Below, in pieces: positions 36,339-45,792 of a DNA stretch of 64,000 nucleotides; position 1 is the stretch's first letter, and each line of letters starts with the position of its first letter. A program made the translations under genes and the position numbers. The stretch covers positions 1 to 64,000 of the forward strand of contig NZ_BDAY01000052.1 in NCBI RefSeq assembly GCF_001612685.1. The letters are read 5' to 3'. Source of the stretch: Nocardia altamirensis NBRC 108246 (lineage in GTDB: Bacteria; Actinomycetota; Actinomycetes; Mycobacteriales; Mycobacteriaceae). The notes below the pieces were generated by a model. The model did not search any database. It had not been told where the DNA came from and saw only the letters and a program-made list of their open reading frames with translations.

Positions 36339-36833
36339 TCAGTCGTCGACCTGAGCGCGAACGTAGGCAAGATTCGCGCGCATGCCGTTCGCCCATTCCT
36401 CCAGGCGCCGCGCGACGATCCTGCCCTCGAGTTCCGGGCTGGCGACGATCGCCGGAGTCAGACCCGATGGGCCTGGGCCCATCCGGCCCCACTGGCGCAC
36501 GATCACGCCCTCGCGAGCAGGGTCTATCTCGAAACCCCAGGTGGCACTGATGCCGCCGTCATAACCGAAGACGTTCCACACCCAGCGGCGTTCCGGCTCG
36601 ACTTCGACGACCTCGCAGACGGTTTGCCATTCGCCGAATGCGGAGTGCCGATTGTGGCCGCGGAAACGCGCGCCGGGCTCGACCCGGTCGACGGCGCCTT
36701 CCCATGCGACGGATTCCAGTTCGTCGGAGCAACGCGCAGGCAGTTCGATATCGGTGACCAGGGCCCACGCGATTGCCGGGTCACACGGGATCCGTTCCGC
36801 CACTTCGACGGTGGGACAGTCGCGATAACGCAC
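36339..36833 (-). CDS. SRPBCC / polyketide cyclase-like protein
   Basis: 164 aa. START/Bet v1-like fold: conserved opening (VEVAERIPCDPAIAWALVTD), a middle beta segment (ARFRGHNRHSAFGEWQTVCE, ERRWVWNVFG), and a long C-terminal helix (RIVARRLEEWANGMRANLAYV). The family binds hydrophobic small molecules in a cavity; function here unknown. Divergent from the LLM oxidoreductase at 36933; the 296-bp region downstream of its stop contains only the ABC operon promoter region. Confidence 0.82.
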   Translation of the reverse strand: MRYRDCPTVEVAERIPCDPAIAWALVTDIELPARCSDELESVAWEGAVDRVEPGARFRGHNRHSAFGEWQTVCEVVEVEPERRWVWNVFGYDGGISATWGFEIDPAREGVIVRQWGRMGPGPSGLTPAIVASPELEGRIVARRLEEWANGMRANLAYVRAQVDD

Positions 36834-36932
36834 GGCACCTCTTCCCTTACGCTTCGATCAGCATGATCTATACGCTATTGCATAGCACATAGAGCAGTGA
36901 CCGGTTCCGGTCCATCATGCCGAGGAGGCCCC

Positions 36933-37961
36933 ATGCGTATCGGTGTTCTGCTCGAACCGCGCCTGCCCGGTGCGGTCGAGTTCGCGGTGGCGGCGGAGGC
37001 GGCCGGGGCCTCGTCGCTGTGGGTCGCGGAGGTGTGGAGCTACGACGCGCTGACCGGGCTGGCCTATCTGGCGGCCAGAACCTCGTCGATTCGCTTGGGG
37101 ACGTTCGTAGTTCAGCTCGGTTCACGCACGCCGGCGCTGCTGGCGACCTCCGCGCTGAGCATGCACGAGCTGTCGGGCGGCCGGTTCGACCTCGGCATCG
37201 GCGTGTCCGGACCACGGGTCATGGAGGGATGGCACGGCGTCCGGTTCCGCAAGCCGGTGCAGACGACGCGGGAGACCATCGAGATCATCCGGACGGTGAG
37301 TCGGGCGGAACGCCTCGAACATGCCGGAGCGATCTATCCGCTGCCGCTCCCCGACGGACCGGGCCGGGCACTGCAGCCCATGGTCCGCGCCGCGCATGTG
37401 CCGATCTACAACGCGGCCATGGGCCCGCAGAACCTGCGACTCACCGGCGAACTCGCCGACGGCTGGCTCGGCAACGCCTTCATCCCCGAGGCGGCCGAGG
37501 TGTTCCTCGATCCGTTGCGGGACGGCGCGATTCAGGCCGGACGAACGCTGGCCGACCTCGATCTGGTCGCACCGGTCGCCGTCGAGATCACCGAGGACGA
37601 GCAGGCGACGGCACGGGCGATCGACAAGCACGCCGAAGGCTACGCGTTCACCATCGGCGCGATGGGCGTCGGCGGGCGCAACTTCTACAACGACGCGTTC
37701 ACCCGGCTCGGCTTCGGCACCGAGGTCGAGAAAGTCGTGCAGCTGTGGCAATCCGGCGACAAGGATGCCGCGCACCGTGCCGTTCCGCGCGAACTCGGCG
37801 AACTCACCAACCTGCTCGGCACACCCGAGCGGATCGCCGAGCGGCTCCGTCGGTATCGGGCTGCCGGGATCACCAGCCTGCTCGTCAAACTCGACGGCGA
37901 CTACGCGCATCAACTGTCGACCTTGCGGCAACTGATCGCGATCGAGGCTCGCGCCATCTAG
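36933..37961 (+). CDS. LLM-class flavin-dependent oxidoreductase
   Basis: 342 aa from the ATG at 36933, with GAGGAGG seven bases upstream. Luciferase-like TIM barrel (MRIGVLLEPRLPGAVEFAVA, ARTSSIRLGTFVVQLGSRTP, LSGGRFDLGIGVSGP). The family uses FMN or F420, and F420-dependent members are common in Mycobacteriales. Substrate unknown. Its stop TAG shares the palindrome CTAG with the stop of the convergent esterase. Confidence 0.9.
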   Translation: MRIGVLLEPRLPGAVEFAVAAEAAGASSLWVAEVWSYDALTGLAYLAARTSSIRLGTFVVQLGSRTPALLATSALSMHELSGGRFDLGIGVSGPRVMEGWHGVRFRKPVQTTRETIEIIRTVSRAERLEHAGAIYPLPLPDGPGRALQPMVRAAHVPIYNAAMGPQNLRLTGELADGWLGNAFIPEAAEVFLDPLRDGAIQAGRTLADLDLVAPVAVEITEDEQATARAIDKHAEGYAFTIGAMGVGGRNFYNDAFTRLGFGTEVEKVVQLWQSGDKDAAHRAVPRELGELTNLLGTPERIAERLRRYRAAGITSLLVKLDGDYAHQLSTLRQLIAIEARAI

Positions 37962-39388
37962 GCGTCGAAGACGCGGACGGACAGGTCGGCGGCAGTGACG
38001 GCGGGCCAGCCGGGGTCGCCGGTCTTCGAGAAAGCGACCCAGGCCGCGTGCATCTCGTCCGCGACCGACTGTGCGGGATTCGGACCGACCAGATCGGGTG
38101 CGGCGGCGAGGGTGTCGAAGACGAACGGCAGCTCCAGCGCGTGGAACGCGCCGAGATCCTGATCGACGCGACGCCAGGCGAATTCGTAGGCGAACGCCGG
38201 TGTGCCGGTCGCCGCCTGCGCCTGCGCCAATTGCCTTGCGGGCGTGCGGAACGCCTTATCGGTGAGAATGGCGGCGAAGAGGTCGCCTGCCGAATCCTGG
38301 GGGCGTGCCGCCGCATACGGCTCGATGGCGGTGGCGTCGAGCCCGTACCGTCCGAGCACGTACGGCAGGGCGTGTGTTGTCAGTGCGGCGGCAATGCCGG
38401 TGGGGACGATGAACAGCCGGAATTCCTCGCTGGTATTGCCGATCAGGAGCGAAATCCCGCGCGCCGCACCGGCGGTCACCGCATCGATGGGCCGTTCGTG
38501 CAGCACGATGTCGTCGATGACGGGGAACATGAGCATTGACGACAGGCCACCGGTGACCACCGAGGCGCCCCAGCGGGCCGGGTCGGTGTGCACCAGGAAA
38601 TCCCCGATCGCCTTCTCCTGCGCGGCGAGCAATGCATCCGAATCGACCTGCGCGAATTCGGCGGCAGTAGGGCCGATCCCGAGCGTCTTGCCGATTTCCA
38701 CGGACACCATGCGCGCGTCGACCTCGGTCGCGGCGACCTCACCGTTGCCGCTTTGCATGACCGCTTTGGCGAACAGGCCGGCCGAGCCCGGGGAGGCGAG
38801 CAGGGCGGCGATGCTCATCGCGCCCGCGGATTCGCCGAACACGGTCACGTTGTTCGGATCGCCGCCGAAGCCGCGAATGTTCTCCTGCACCCAGGCCAGC
38901 GCGAACTGCTGATCGAGCAGACCGCGATTGGACGGCGCACCGTCGAGCACCGCGAATCCCGCTGCGCCGAGCCGATAGTTGATCGACACCAACACCACGC
39001 CGTCACGGGCGAACGCGGCACCGTTGTAGGCGGGCAACGCATTCGAGCCGCGGGTGAACGCGCCGCCGTGTATCCACACCATGACCGGCAGCCCGGACCC
39101 ACCCGGATCCGGCGTCCAGACATTGACGTTGAGGAATTCCGCGCCCGGCACGGTCTGCTCGCCGAAAATGGCCGCGAGTGGCGGCGGATACGGCGACTGC
39201 GGGCAGCTGCCGCCCAGCTCCACGGCCTCGCGCACCCCGTCCCACGGCGCCGCAGGCCGCGGCGCCTGGAACATCGCCGCCCCCACCGGCGCCGCCGCAT
39301 ACGGCACACCCAGAAAAGCACTGATCCCGTTGACAGTCCGGCCGCTGATCTTGCCACCCGACACCGCGACGACAGGCTCCATCGCCAC
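37958..39388 (-). CDS. Type-B carboxylesterase
   Basis: 476 aa (or 474 from the second ATG). Alpha/beta-hydrolase: oxyanion region VWIHGGAFTRGS, nucleophile elbow GESAGAMS, a Glu/Asp acid in the ...NTSEEFRLF segment, and a late catalytic His (FHALELPFVFDT). No signal peptide, so probably cytosolic. It hydrolyses carboxylic esters, often xenobiotic. Converges on the LLM gene with a 4-base overlap. Confidence 0.9.
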   Translation of the reverse strand: MAMEPVVAVSGGKISGRTVNGISAFLGVPYAAAPVGAAMFQAPRPAAPWDGVREAVELGGSCPQSPYPPPLAAIFGEQTVPGAEFLNVNVWTPDPGGSGLPVMVWIHGGAFTRGSNALPAYNGAAFARDGVVLVSINYRLGAAGFAVLDGAPSNRGLLDQQFALAWVQENIRGFGGDPNNVTVFGESAGAMSIAALLASPGSAGLFAKAVMQSGNGEVAATEVDARMVSVEIGKTLGIGPTAAEFAQVDSDALLAAQEKAIGDFLVHTDPARWGASVVTGGLSSMLMFPVIDDIVLHERPIDAVTAGAARGISLLIGNTSEEFRLFIVPTGIAAALTTHALPYVLGRYGLDATAIEPYAAARPQDSAGDLFAAILTDKAFRTPARQLAQAQAATGTPAFAYEFAWRRVDQDLGAFHALELPFVFDTLAAAPDLVGPNPAQSVADEMHAAWVAFSKTGDPGWPAVTAADLSVRVFDA

Positions 39389-39716
39389 TCCTCACATCCC
39401 GACGTCGCCGACTCACGCCAGCCGATCACCCTCCTGTCTACCGCGTCCGGACTGCCGATGCGCCGGAAAGGTCACATCTGTGCGCACCATCTCTTCGACC
39501 GCGCACGACCACCCCAATCCAACAGACCGGTCGCATGAGAATTCCCGCGGATGCGACCGACAGGTATCGCGCACCATTTCTCGAAGCAGCACAAGTCGCG
39601 AAACAGCAACCGGTGCAGTGGATTCAGGCGAAAATAAGAATTGGCCGACTCCATTGCCACCGCTACACCATTCTGATCCACGGCCGAGACGCTCGGTATC
39701 CGAAAAGGACAGTTCC
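39389..39716. other. Intergenic region, no gene seen
   Basis: 328 bases between the divergent esterase and EF-hand genes. No RNA gene, strong hairpin or supported coding frame is visible. It must hold both promoters; AAAGGACAG just before 39717 is the EF-hand ribosome site. Confidence 0.5.
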
Positions 39717-40262
39717 ATGGCAGATAGTGCGAAAAATCGGAAGTTCCACACCCTCTTCGGCTGGTTCGATCAAGGCCAAGACGGCTATCTCTCCCAGGAT
39801 GATCTCCAGCAAATGGCCGCGCTGTTCATCGCGCTGCCCGGCGGGGATGCTCCCGACAAGGCAGAACCGCTACGCGCTGCGTTCGACAAATGGTGGGGTC
39901 TGCTCGTGCAGGAGGGTGATGCCGACGGCGACGGTCGGTTGAACCGCGACGAGTTCATTCACGTGATGCAATCCAGCGTCACCGCACCGGAAAACTTCGA
40001 AGGCGCGGTGTTGACGATTGCCGACGCGTTCATGGGCATCGTGGACACCAACGGAAACGGTTCGCTCGACTTCGACGAGTATGTGCAGATGTACAAGGGT
40101 CTCGGCATCGACCCGGCACACTCCAGCGACGCGTTCCGGCGCCTCGACCGCGACGGGAACGGCGCGATCAGCCACGACGAATTCCGGACAGCCATCAAAG
40201 AGTTCTATCTCAGCGATGACGAAAACGCCCCGGGGAACTGGCTTTTGGGCCCGCTCCCCTAA
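39717..40262 (+). CDS. Four-EF-hand calcium-binding protein
   Basis: 181 aa. Four canonical 12-residue loops: DQGQDGYLSQDD, DADGDGRLNRDE, DTNGNGSLDFDE and DRDGNGAISHDE. The first is weaker (Gln at positions 3 and 5 region; final Asp instead of Glu). Resembles bacterial sarcoplasmic-type proteins such as calerythrin/CalD: cytosolic calcium buffering or sensing. Start taken at the ATG at 39717 after AAAGGACAG. Its TAA overlaps the stop of the convergent P450 gene. Confidence 0.9.
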   Translation: MADSAKNRKFHTLFGWFDQGQDGYLSQDDLQQMAALFIALPGGDAPDKAEPLRAAFDKWWGLLVQEGDADGDGRLNRDEFIHVMQSSVTAPENFEGAVLTIADAFMGIVDTNGNGSLDFDEYVQMYKGLGIDPAHSSDAFRRLDRDGNGAISHDEFRTAIKEFYLSDDENAPGNWLLGPLP

Positions 40263-41656
40263 CTCCGGACCATCGGACACCTCGACGCCTCCTTCCGGTC
40301 CTGCTCGGCGAAATAGCGGGTGCATGGTTGCTGGCGACGGGCGTCGAGGACCATCCAGGTGCCGAGGACCAGTTGGGTGATGCCCCTGGTGACGTCTTCG
40401 ATGCGATCACGCAGCCGCAGGCCGGTCATGGCGGCGCGGACCACGGCCGACGACGGTGGCTTGTCCGCGGCCAGCAGCAGGCAGGGGGCGCGGTGCGGGA
40501 TGGGGCGGGTGTGCGAGACCGAGGAGCGCAGGTGGTAGCGATCCAACACGGTGCGTGCGGCGACGCGCATCGCGATCGGTGAGAGCCGCCAGGCCGGGCA
40601 TGGGCGGTTAGCGGCGACGCCGAAGGGAATGTGGTGCGTGTCCTTGGCGCGGTGGGTGGCCCAGCGGTCGGGGTCGAAACGATCCGGGTCGGCGTGGCCG
40701 GTGCGCTCGAAGTCCTGATAGTTGAAGCAGAGCACCGTCCCCGCGGGGATCGGGTGGCCGTCGCCGATGTCGATGTCGTCGGTGGTGATTCGGTGTGCGA
40801 TGCCGAAAAGCGGGAACTGGCGCAAAGTCTCGTCCAGGACATGGTCCAGATAGTTCGTGTCGGGCTCGGCCCGGATCCGGTCCTGTACGTCCTGGTGCTG
40901 AGCGATCGCCAACAGCAGGTGCGCCATACCCTCGGACATCTGCACGACGGCGGTGTTGAAGAACGCGCCCTGCAGGTAGTGGGCGCGCTCGCGGCGGCTG
41001 AGCAAGGCGGGCAGCTGATGCGGCACCTCACCCGCGTCGATTCGGGCGAGCAGGTAGCGGGTGAGGCGGTGGCGCGTGTCCATGTGCCGCAGCCCGGTGC
41101 ACTTCAGCGAGGTCACCACGTCGTTGGCGTTACCGACGATCAGATCCCTGGCGATCGGATGGCATGGCTCGCGAAATACCAACTCGTAGAAGAACTCTGC
41201 CCAGATCGGCATCATCAGGTCGCGCAGGCGCACCAGCGTCAGCGGGCGGGCGGGCAGTTCGTCGAGCACCCGCCGGGCGCACCGGTCGGCGAGCTGCTCG
41301 ATCTCGGCGGTGGGCAGGGACAGCACGGCCCTGGTGGTCCGCGCCGCCTCGTCGTAACGCGGTCCGTCCTCCAGATGCTCCTGGTGCACTTCGGGCCCCG
41401 GCGCGAGCCAGTACCAGAACAGATCCGACAGCGCCGCTCCCCTGCTGCGCCCGTTGGCGGCCGGGTTCGAGTACAGCCGGAGGAACAGGCCGGGACCACC
41501 GCGCTCGCCGGGGAGCGTTATCTCGTTGCTGCCGTTGACCTTTGCGAAGATCCATACCCGGAGCGCCACCACCGCCTGCGGCAGCCAGCGAGACACCGCC
41601 CACAACGCGCCCGCACCCGCAAGCGTCCCTGGCACCGTCGTCGCCCGCTTCAGCAT
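40259..41656 (-). CDS. Atypical cytochrome P450
   Basis: 465 aa from the ATG at 41656. The K-helix ExxR is Glu276-Thr-Leu-Arg279, and the heme loop is FGVAANRPCPAWRLSP with ligand Cys353. Two departures from the norm: the loop has Ala where the family has Gly before the Arg, and Pro after the Cys; and the I-helix region (FFNTAVVQMSEGMAHLL) lacks the acid-alcohol pair used for oxygen activation. Last gene of the operon starting at 45717; overlaps the oxidase gene by 7 bases. Could be an oxygenase with unusual chemistry or a peroxide-type P450. Confidence 0.85.
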   Translation of the reverse strand: MLKRATTVPGTLAGAGALWAVSRWLPQAVVALRVWIFAKVNGSNEITLPGERGGPGLFLRLYSNPAANGRSRGAALSDLFWYWLAPGPEVHQEHLEDGPRYDEAARTTRAVLSLPTAEIEQLADRCARRVLDELPARPLTLVRLRDLMMPIWAEFFYELVFREPCHPIARDLIVGNANDVVTSLKCTGLRHMDTRHRLTRYLLARIDAGEVPHQLPALLSRRERAHYLQGAFFNTAVVQMSEGMAHLLLAIAQHQDVQDRIRAEPDTNYLDHVLDETLRQFPLFGIAHRITTDDIDIGDGHPIPAGTVLCFNYQDFERTGHADPDRFDPDRWATHRAKDTHHIPFGVAANRPCPAWRLSPIAMRVAARTVLDRYHLRSSVSHTRPIPHRAPCLLLAADKPPSSAVVRAAMTGLRLRDRIEDVTRGITQLVLGTWMVLDARRQQPCTRYFAEQDRKEASRCPMVRS

Positions 41657-42732
41657 CGCGCCGCCGCCCCGCGCACGGTGACCAGCCCGGCATTCAGTTC
41701 GGCCAGGTCGGCGATCCCGCACATGGTCAGCGCGTGTTCGAGCTCGGCACGCAGGGTGTCGAGCACCTCGGTGACGCCCTTCTCGCCGCCGACGGCCAAG
41801 CCCCACAACACCGGGCGGCCGACGCCGACCGCCGTCGCGCCGAGCGCCAACGCCAGCACGACATCCGAGCCACGACGGATGCCGCCGTCGAGGTATATCG
41901 GAATCCGGCCCGACACCGCGGCAGTGATCGCGGGCAGCGCGTCCAGGGTTGCCGACGCGACATCCAGCTGGCGCCCGCCGTGATTGGACACCAGGATCGC
42001 ATCGACTCCGTATTCGACTGCCAACAGTGCGTCCTCGGGATGCAGAATTCCCTTGAGCACCAACGGAAGTCGCGTCAGTTCCCGAATCCGCGCCAGATGG
42101 TCCCAGTTGAATTCGGGCGACATGACGATCTGACGCACGGCACTCCCGGTCGTCCCCGGCAGGCCACGTAGGTTTTCCGCAAACAGGCCAACCGGCAGGT
42201 CGTGGAAGCCATGGCGGTCATCCCTGGCGCGGCGTCCGAGCGCAGGCGAATCGACGGTCACCACCAGCGCGGTGCACCCTGCGCGCTCGGCCCGCCGGAT
42301 CAGCTCGACGGTCGCGGCCCGCTCAGGTTGCAGGTACAGCTGAAACCACACGCGCGCATCGCGATCGACCTCGCGGGCCGCCGCGGTGACCGCATCGATG
42401 GCTACCGTCCCTGCCATGCTGGCGACCAGGACGAGCCCGGCCGCGGCCACTCCCCGTGCGCTGGCCCACTCGCCCTCCGGATGTGCCAGTCGATGAAACG
42501 CGGTGGGCGACACGAATACCGGCATCGCGCTCGGATCACCGAGCAGATCCGTCACGACGGATCGGCCGCGGGTGTCCCGTAACACCCTCGGCAACAACGC
42601 AAGTCGCCGGAAGGCCTGCTCGTTCTCGGCCAACCCGGTTTCGTCCCCGGCCCCGCCTGCGAAGTAGTCGTAGTGCGCCGGTTCGAGCAGCTCCTTCGCT
42701 CGCTGCTCGAAAGCAGCCAGCGGGCTGGTCAC
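41650..42732 (-). CDS. FMN-dependent alpha-hydroxyacid oxidase
   Basis: 360 aa. Family signatures: DYFAGGAGDE at the start, FQLYLQPERAAT, the active-site SNHGGRQLD, and DGGIRRGSDVVLALALGA. Relatives oxidise lactate, glycolate, mandelate or 4-hydroxymandelate to 2-oxoacids with FMN. In this operon it sits between a monooxygenase and a P450. Its start overlaps the stop of the flavin monooxygenase by 4 bases. Confidence 0.9.
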   Translation of the reverse strand: MTSPLAAFEQRAKELLEPAHYDYFAGGAGDETGLAENEQAFRRLALLPRVLRDTRGRSVVTDLLGDPSAMPVFVSPTAFHRLAHPEGEWASARGVAAAGLVLVASMAGTVAIDAVTAAAREVDRDARVWFQLYLQPERAATVELIRRAERAGCTALVVTVDSPALGRRARDDRHGFHDLPVGLFAENLRGLPGTTGSAVRQIVMSPEFNWDHLARIRELTRLPLVLKGILHPEDALLAVEYGVDAILVSNHGGRQLDVASATLDALPAITAAVSGRIPIYLDGGIRRGSDVVLALALGATAVGVGRPVLWGLAVGGEKGVTEVLDTLRAELEHALTMCGIADLAELNAGLVTVRGAAARC

Positions 42733-44309
42733 CGGGTCGGCTCCGGCAGCCGCAATGCGCTCCCTAAGAAATCGAAAAGTGGCTTACGGTGCACGGTTTC
42801 GTGGGTCCACTCGTTCTCGAGGTTCTCCGCGATGTGATGCTCGCCGATCTGCTCGCCTGCTCGGTACTGCCGCACCACGGGATGCAGATAGCGACCGTCG
42901 AGTGCGTGCTCGGCGTCGGACTGACTGAAGCGCCTGGCATTGATGTCGAACGGGTCGAGCCGATCGTGGTCCTTGCCGTATTCCAGCGTGATCACCAGAT
43001 AGGTGTCCACCGCGCCGAAAGCGCCTGCGGCAACCGCGTCGGCGACGAAATCGACAGGCAGCTCTTCGAGATACCGCGCCGATCCGTCCGCGCGCAGCGC
43101 GACGACATCGCCGAGGAAGCCGAACAGCTGCCACAGCGCGGAGGTCCGGTTCACCCGCACCAGAATCTCCGCGCCGATCTCGTCCGCGGTCCCGGCGAGC
43201 TCGCGGTGCGGCCAGTCATGCCCATGATGGCATTGCTCCAGGATCCGGTGCAATGCCCTTGTCCCGTAACGGAACCCGTGGATGAACCCGCTGGTGGACC
43301 TCTTGAAATCGCGTTGCTGGGTGATTGTGCCCGCGAAGTACAGGCCGGGCACGTTGATCGATTCCCAGGCCGGGGTCTGGGCCGGGAACCGGTTGTTGAT
43401 CACCAGTTCCGGCCTGCACTCCGGCGCGAAGATCGACGCGTCGAACCGGAACCCGGTCGCCGCGATCACCCGGTCGTAGCGGATGTCCTTGGTGACCTCG
43501 TCGGCACGGGAGAAGCTCACCGTCACCAGATACGACGAATCCGGCTGCCTGGTGATGTCGAGGATGTTGCCGTCCAGGATCGCGTTCTGCGATTTGAGCT
43601 GGTAGGTATCCAGGAAGTTGTTGTTGACCGCGCGCAGATGTCCCACGAAATGCGACTGCCACGACATCCGAATGGAATGCGGCCCGGCGACGTGGATGAC
43701 GGCGGCGGTCTCGACCAGGTTGTCGGCGGTCTCGAAAGCGGAGTTGCCCTTTCCGATGATCAGCACCCGCTGGTTGATGAAGTCCGCAGGGTCCGTTGAC
43801 ATCTCGGTGTACAGCTCGGCCAGCTCGATACCGGGGATGTCCGGGATGTAGGGCTTGGTGACGCCGGTCGCTATGATCACGTGTCGCGCGCGCAAGACGT
43901 TGCCGTCCTGATCGACGGCCTCGAAAAGATCCGGCCTGCTGATCCGCTCGATCCTGGTGCCGTAGCGGACCGAAAGCCCTTGTTCCGCAGCGAAATCCCC
44001 GAGGTAGCGGACCATATCGTCGGCCGAGGGGAAGTACCGTTTCGAATATTCTTTGAACAGCGAACCCGCCAGCAGCGAATTCCAGTCCATGCGCAGGTTC
44101 AGCTCGGGATCGTCCCAGCCCGTGTACACCTTGTTGATCGAGATCAGTTGGCGGTGCCGGGGAAACGTGCGGAAGAAGGTGCCCGGCGCGGCACCCGCCT
44201 CAACGATCAAGTAGTCGCGGCCGGCCTGCTGTAGGTGGTGGCCCATTTGGAGACCGGCAGGCCCAGCGCCGATCACCAGGTAGTCGAGCTCGGACAAGAT
44301 CTCCTCCAT
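42729..44309 (-). CDS. FAD-dependent NAD(P)-binding monooxygenase
   Basis: 526 aa from the ATG at 44309. FAD motif GAGPAGLQMGHHLQQAG near the N-terminus, second Rossmann motif GKGNSAFETADNLVE (~180), and ATG-type motif VIIATGVTKPYIP. It looks like the flavin-containing monooxygenase/FOXRED2 group rather than an aromatic hydroxylase such as kynurenine 3-monooxygenase. The C-terminal ~120 residues are unassigned. Ten bases after the ligase stop, so one operon. Confidence 0.82.
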   Translation of the reverse strand: MEEILSELDYLVIGAGPAGLQMGHHLQQAGRDYLIVEAGAAPGTFFRTFPRHRQLISINKVYTGWDDPELNLRMDWNSLLAGSLFKEYSKRYFPSADDMVRYLGDFAAEQGLSVRYGTRIERISRPDLFEAVDQDGNVLRARHVIIATGVTKPYIPDIPGIELAELYTEMSTDPADFINQRVLIIGKGNSAFETADNLVETAAVIHVAGPHSIRMSWQSHFVGHLRAVNNNFLDTYQLKSQNAILDGNILDITRQPDSSYLVTVSFSRADEVTKDIRYDRVIAATGFRFDASIFAPECRPELVINNRFPAQTPAWESINVPGLYFAGTITQQRDFKRSTSGFIHGFRYGTRALHRILEQCHHGHDWPHRELAGTADEIGAEILVRVNRTSALWQLFGFLGDVVALRADGSARYLEELPVDFVADAVAAGAFGAVDTYLVITLEYGKDHDRLDPFDINARRFSQSDAEHALDGRYLHPVVRQYRAGEQIGEHHIAENLENEWTHETVHRKPLFDFLGSALRLPEPTR

Positions 44310-44319
44310 CTGTCGTGCG

Positions 44320-45717
44320 TTACCGTCGATACAGCTCCAGCAAGGCTTTCTTGTCCGGCTTTCCGCTCGCCGCGATCGGGGCGTCCGGCACCAGCGTGTA
44401 CGTCCGCGGCACACTCGACTCGCCGAGTTCCGCGCGCACCAATGCGGACAGCTCGGTCGAATCCGGCGCTTGCCCCGCTCGGGGCACCACAAAGGCGTGT
44501 ACCGCCTCGCCGGAGCGGTCGTCCGCCGCGCCGACGACATAAGCCTGATCGACATCGGGATGCCCGGCAAGCACGCGCTCGATCGGGCCCGCGTACACCG
44601 GCAGCGCGTCAACGATGATCACGTCGCGCGCCCGGCCGGTGAGGTAGAGATAACCGTCGTCGAGGTAACCCAGATCGCGGGTGCGCAGCCAGCCGTCGAC
44701 CAGCACGTCGGCGGTCTCCACCGGGTCGCCGAGATACTCCGACATCATGTAGTCGGTGCGCACGTAGATCTCGCCGTCCCGAATGTCGACGTGCACACCC
44801 GGCAACGGACGGCCGACCGAGCCGAGGACGCCTGCCGCGATATCGTCCGGGGTCAGCGCGGTCAGCCCGCCGGTCTCTGACTGGCCGTACGCCTGGTGCA
44901 CAACGGGACCGAGGACCCGCACCGCGTCCGCCAGCCGATGCGCGGGCAGCGGCGACCCCGCGACCACCATGGCCCGCAGGCTGCTGGTGTCCGTCGGGGT
45001 GGTGCGCAACGCGTCGAGCATCTGATAGAGCCTCGGCACGTTCATGATCGTTGCGGTGATCCGCAACCGCGCGATGACGTCGGGAAACAGTTGCGCGCCA
45101 CCGGGTTCCGGAATCACCGCGGTGCCGCCACCGAGCAGGCACAGCGCGAGATAGTCCTGGACGACCGCGCTCGCCAGCGTCCCGAACAGCAGATAGCGCT
45201 CGGTGCAAGCGGCCAGCTCCGCGGTGTGCTCGCTCCACGTCGGCTTGCCCCACGACCAGTGCGCGGACATCGCCCGATAGGTCTGCGCACAGCCCTTGGG
45301 CAGCCCGGTGGTGCCGCTCGTGTAGGAGACCCTGGCGATGTCGTCCGGCTGAGCTTCGACCGTCAGCGGCTCGGGCGCACCCTGCAGCAGCGCGGCCACC
45401 TGCTCGTTGTCCAGGACGACGTCCACTTCATTGCTCAGGACATGGTGCTGCTGTCGTTCGCTCAAACCCGGCCGCACCCCGATCACCCGGCAGCCGAGGG
45501 TGTAGGCCGCGAGATACGCGGCCAACGACTCCGGACTCACGTCGAGGCCAAGCGCCACCCCACGCCCCGGTCCGAGCCCCGACGTCCGCAGGCCACCCGC
45601 GATCGTGCCCATCATCGTGAACAACTGCCCTCTGGTCACCGCGCGGGCACCGTACTCGGCCACGACCTGATCCGGATCGGCACGCAATGCCCGCACGATC
45701 GACTCAGGAAAGCTCAC
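44320..45717 (-). CDS. AMP-dependent acyl-CoA / aryl-acid ligase
   Basis: 465 aa. ANL-superfamily motifs: YTSGTTGLPKG (P-loop), YGQSETGG, DGWLRTRDLGYLDDGYLYLT and the catalytic Lys of SGKPDKKALLELY. Shorter than typical ~520-aa ligases and without an attached carrier domain, so it probably makes a CoA thioester or releases an adenylate. First gene of the four-gene operon ending at 40259. The substrate is probably an aromatic or branched acid. Confidence 0.88.
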   Translation of the reverse strand: MSFPESIVRALRADPDQVVAEYGARAVTRGQLFTMMGTIAGGLRTSGLGPGRGVALGLDVSPESLAAYLAAYTLGCRVIGVRPGLSERQQHHVLSNEVDVVLDNEQVAALLQGAPEPLTVEAQPDDIARVSYTSGTTGLPKGCAQTYRAMSAHWSWGKPTWSEHTAELAACTERYLLFGTLASAVVQDYLALCLLGGGTAVIPEPGGAQLFPDVIARLRITATIMNVPRLYQMLDALRTTPTDTSSLRAMVVAGSPLPAHRLADAVRVLGPVVHQAYGQSETGGLTALTPDDIAAGVLGSVGRPLPGVHVDIRDGEIYVRTDYMMSEYLGDPVETADVLVDGWLRTRDLGYLDDGYLYLTGRARDVIIVDALPVYAGPIERVLAGHPDVDQAYVVGAADDRSGEAVHAFVVPRAGQAPDSTELSALVRAELGESSVPRTYTLVPDAPIAASGKPDKKALLELYRR

Positions 45718-45792
45718 CGTTCAGATACTAATGACTCCGACCCCGGATGCTTTGAGATTCAACAAGTTTGGCCGGGCGTTGTCCTTGCCACG

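Noticed and set aside
42729..44309. Possible kynurenine 3-monooxygenase for the tryptophan cluster
   Set aside because: Motifs fit an NAD(P)H-binding FMO/FOXRED-type enzyme with two Rossmann folds, not the single-Rossmann aromatic hydroxylase of KMO, and it lies in another operon.
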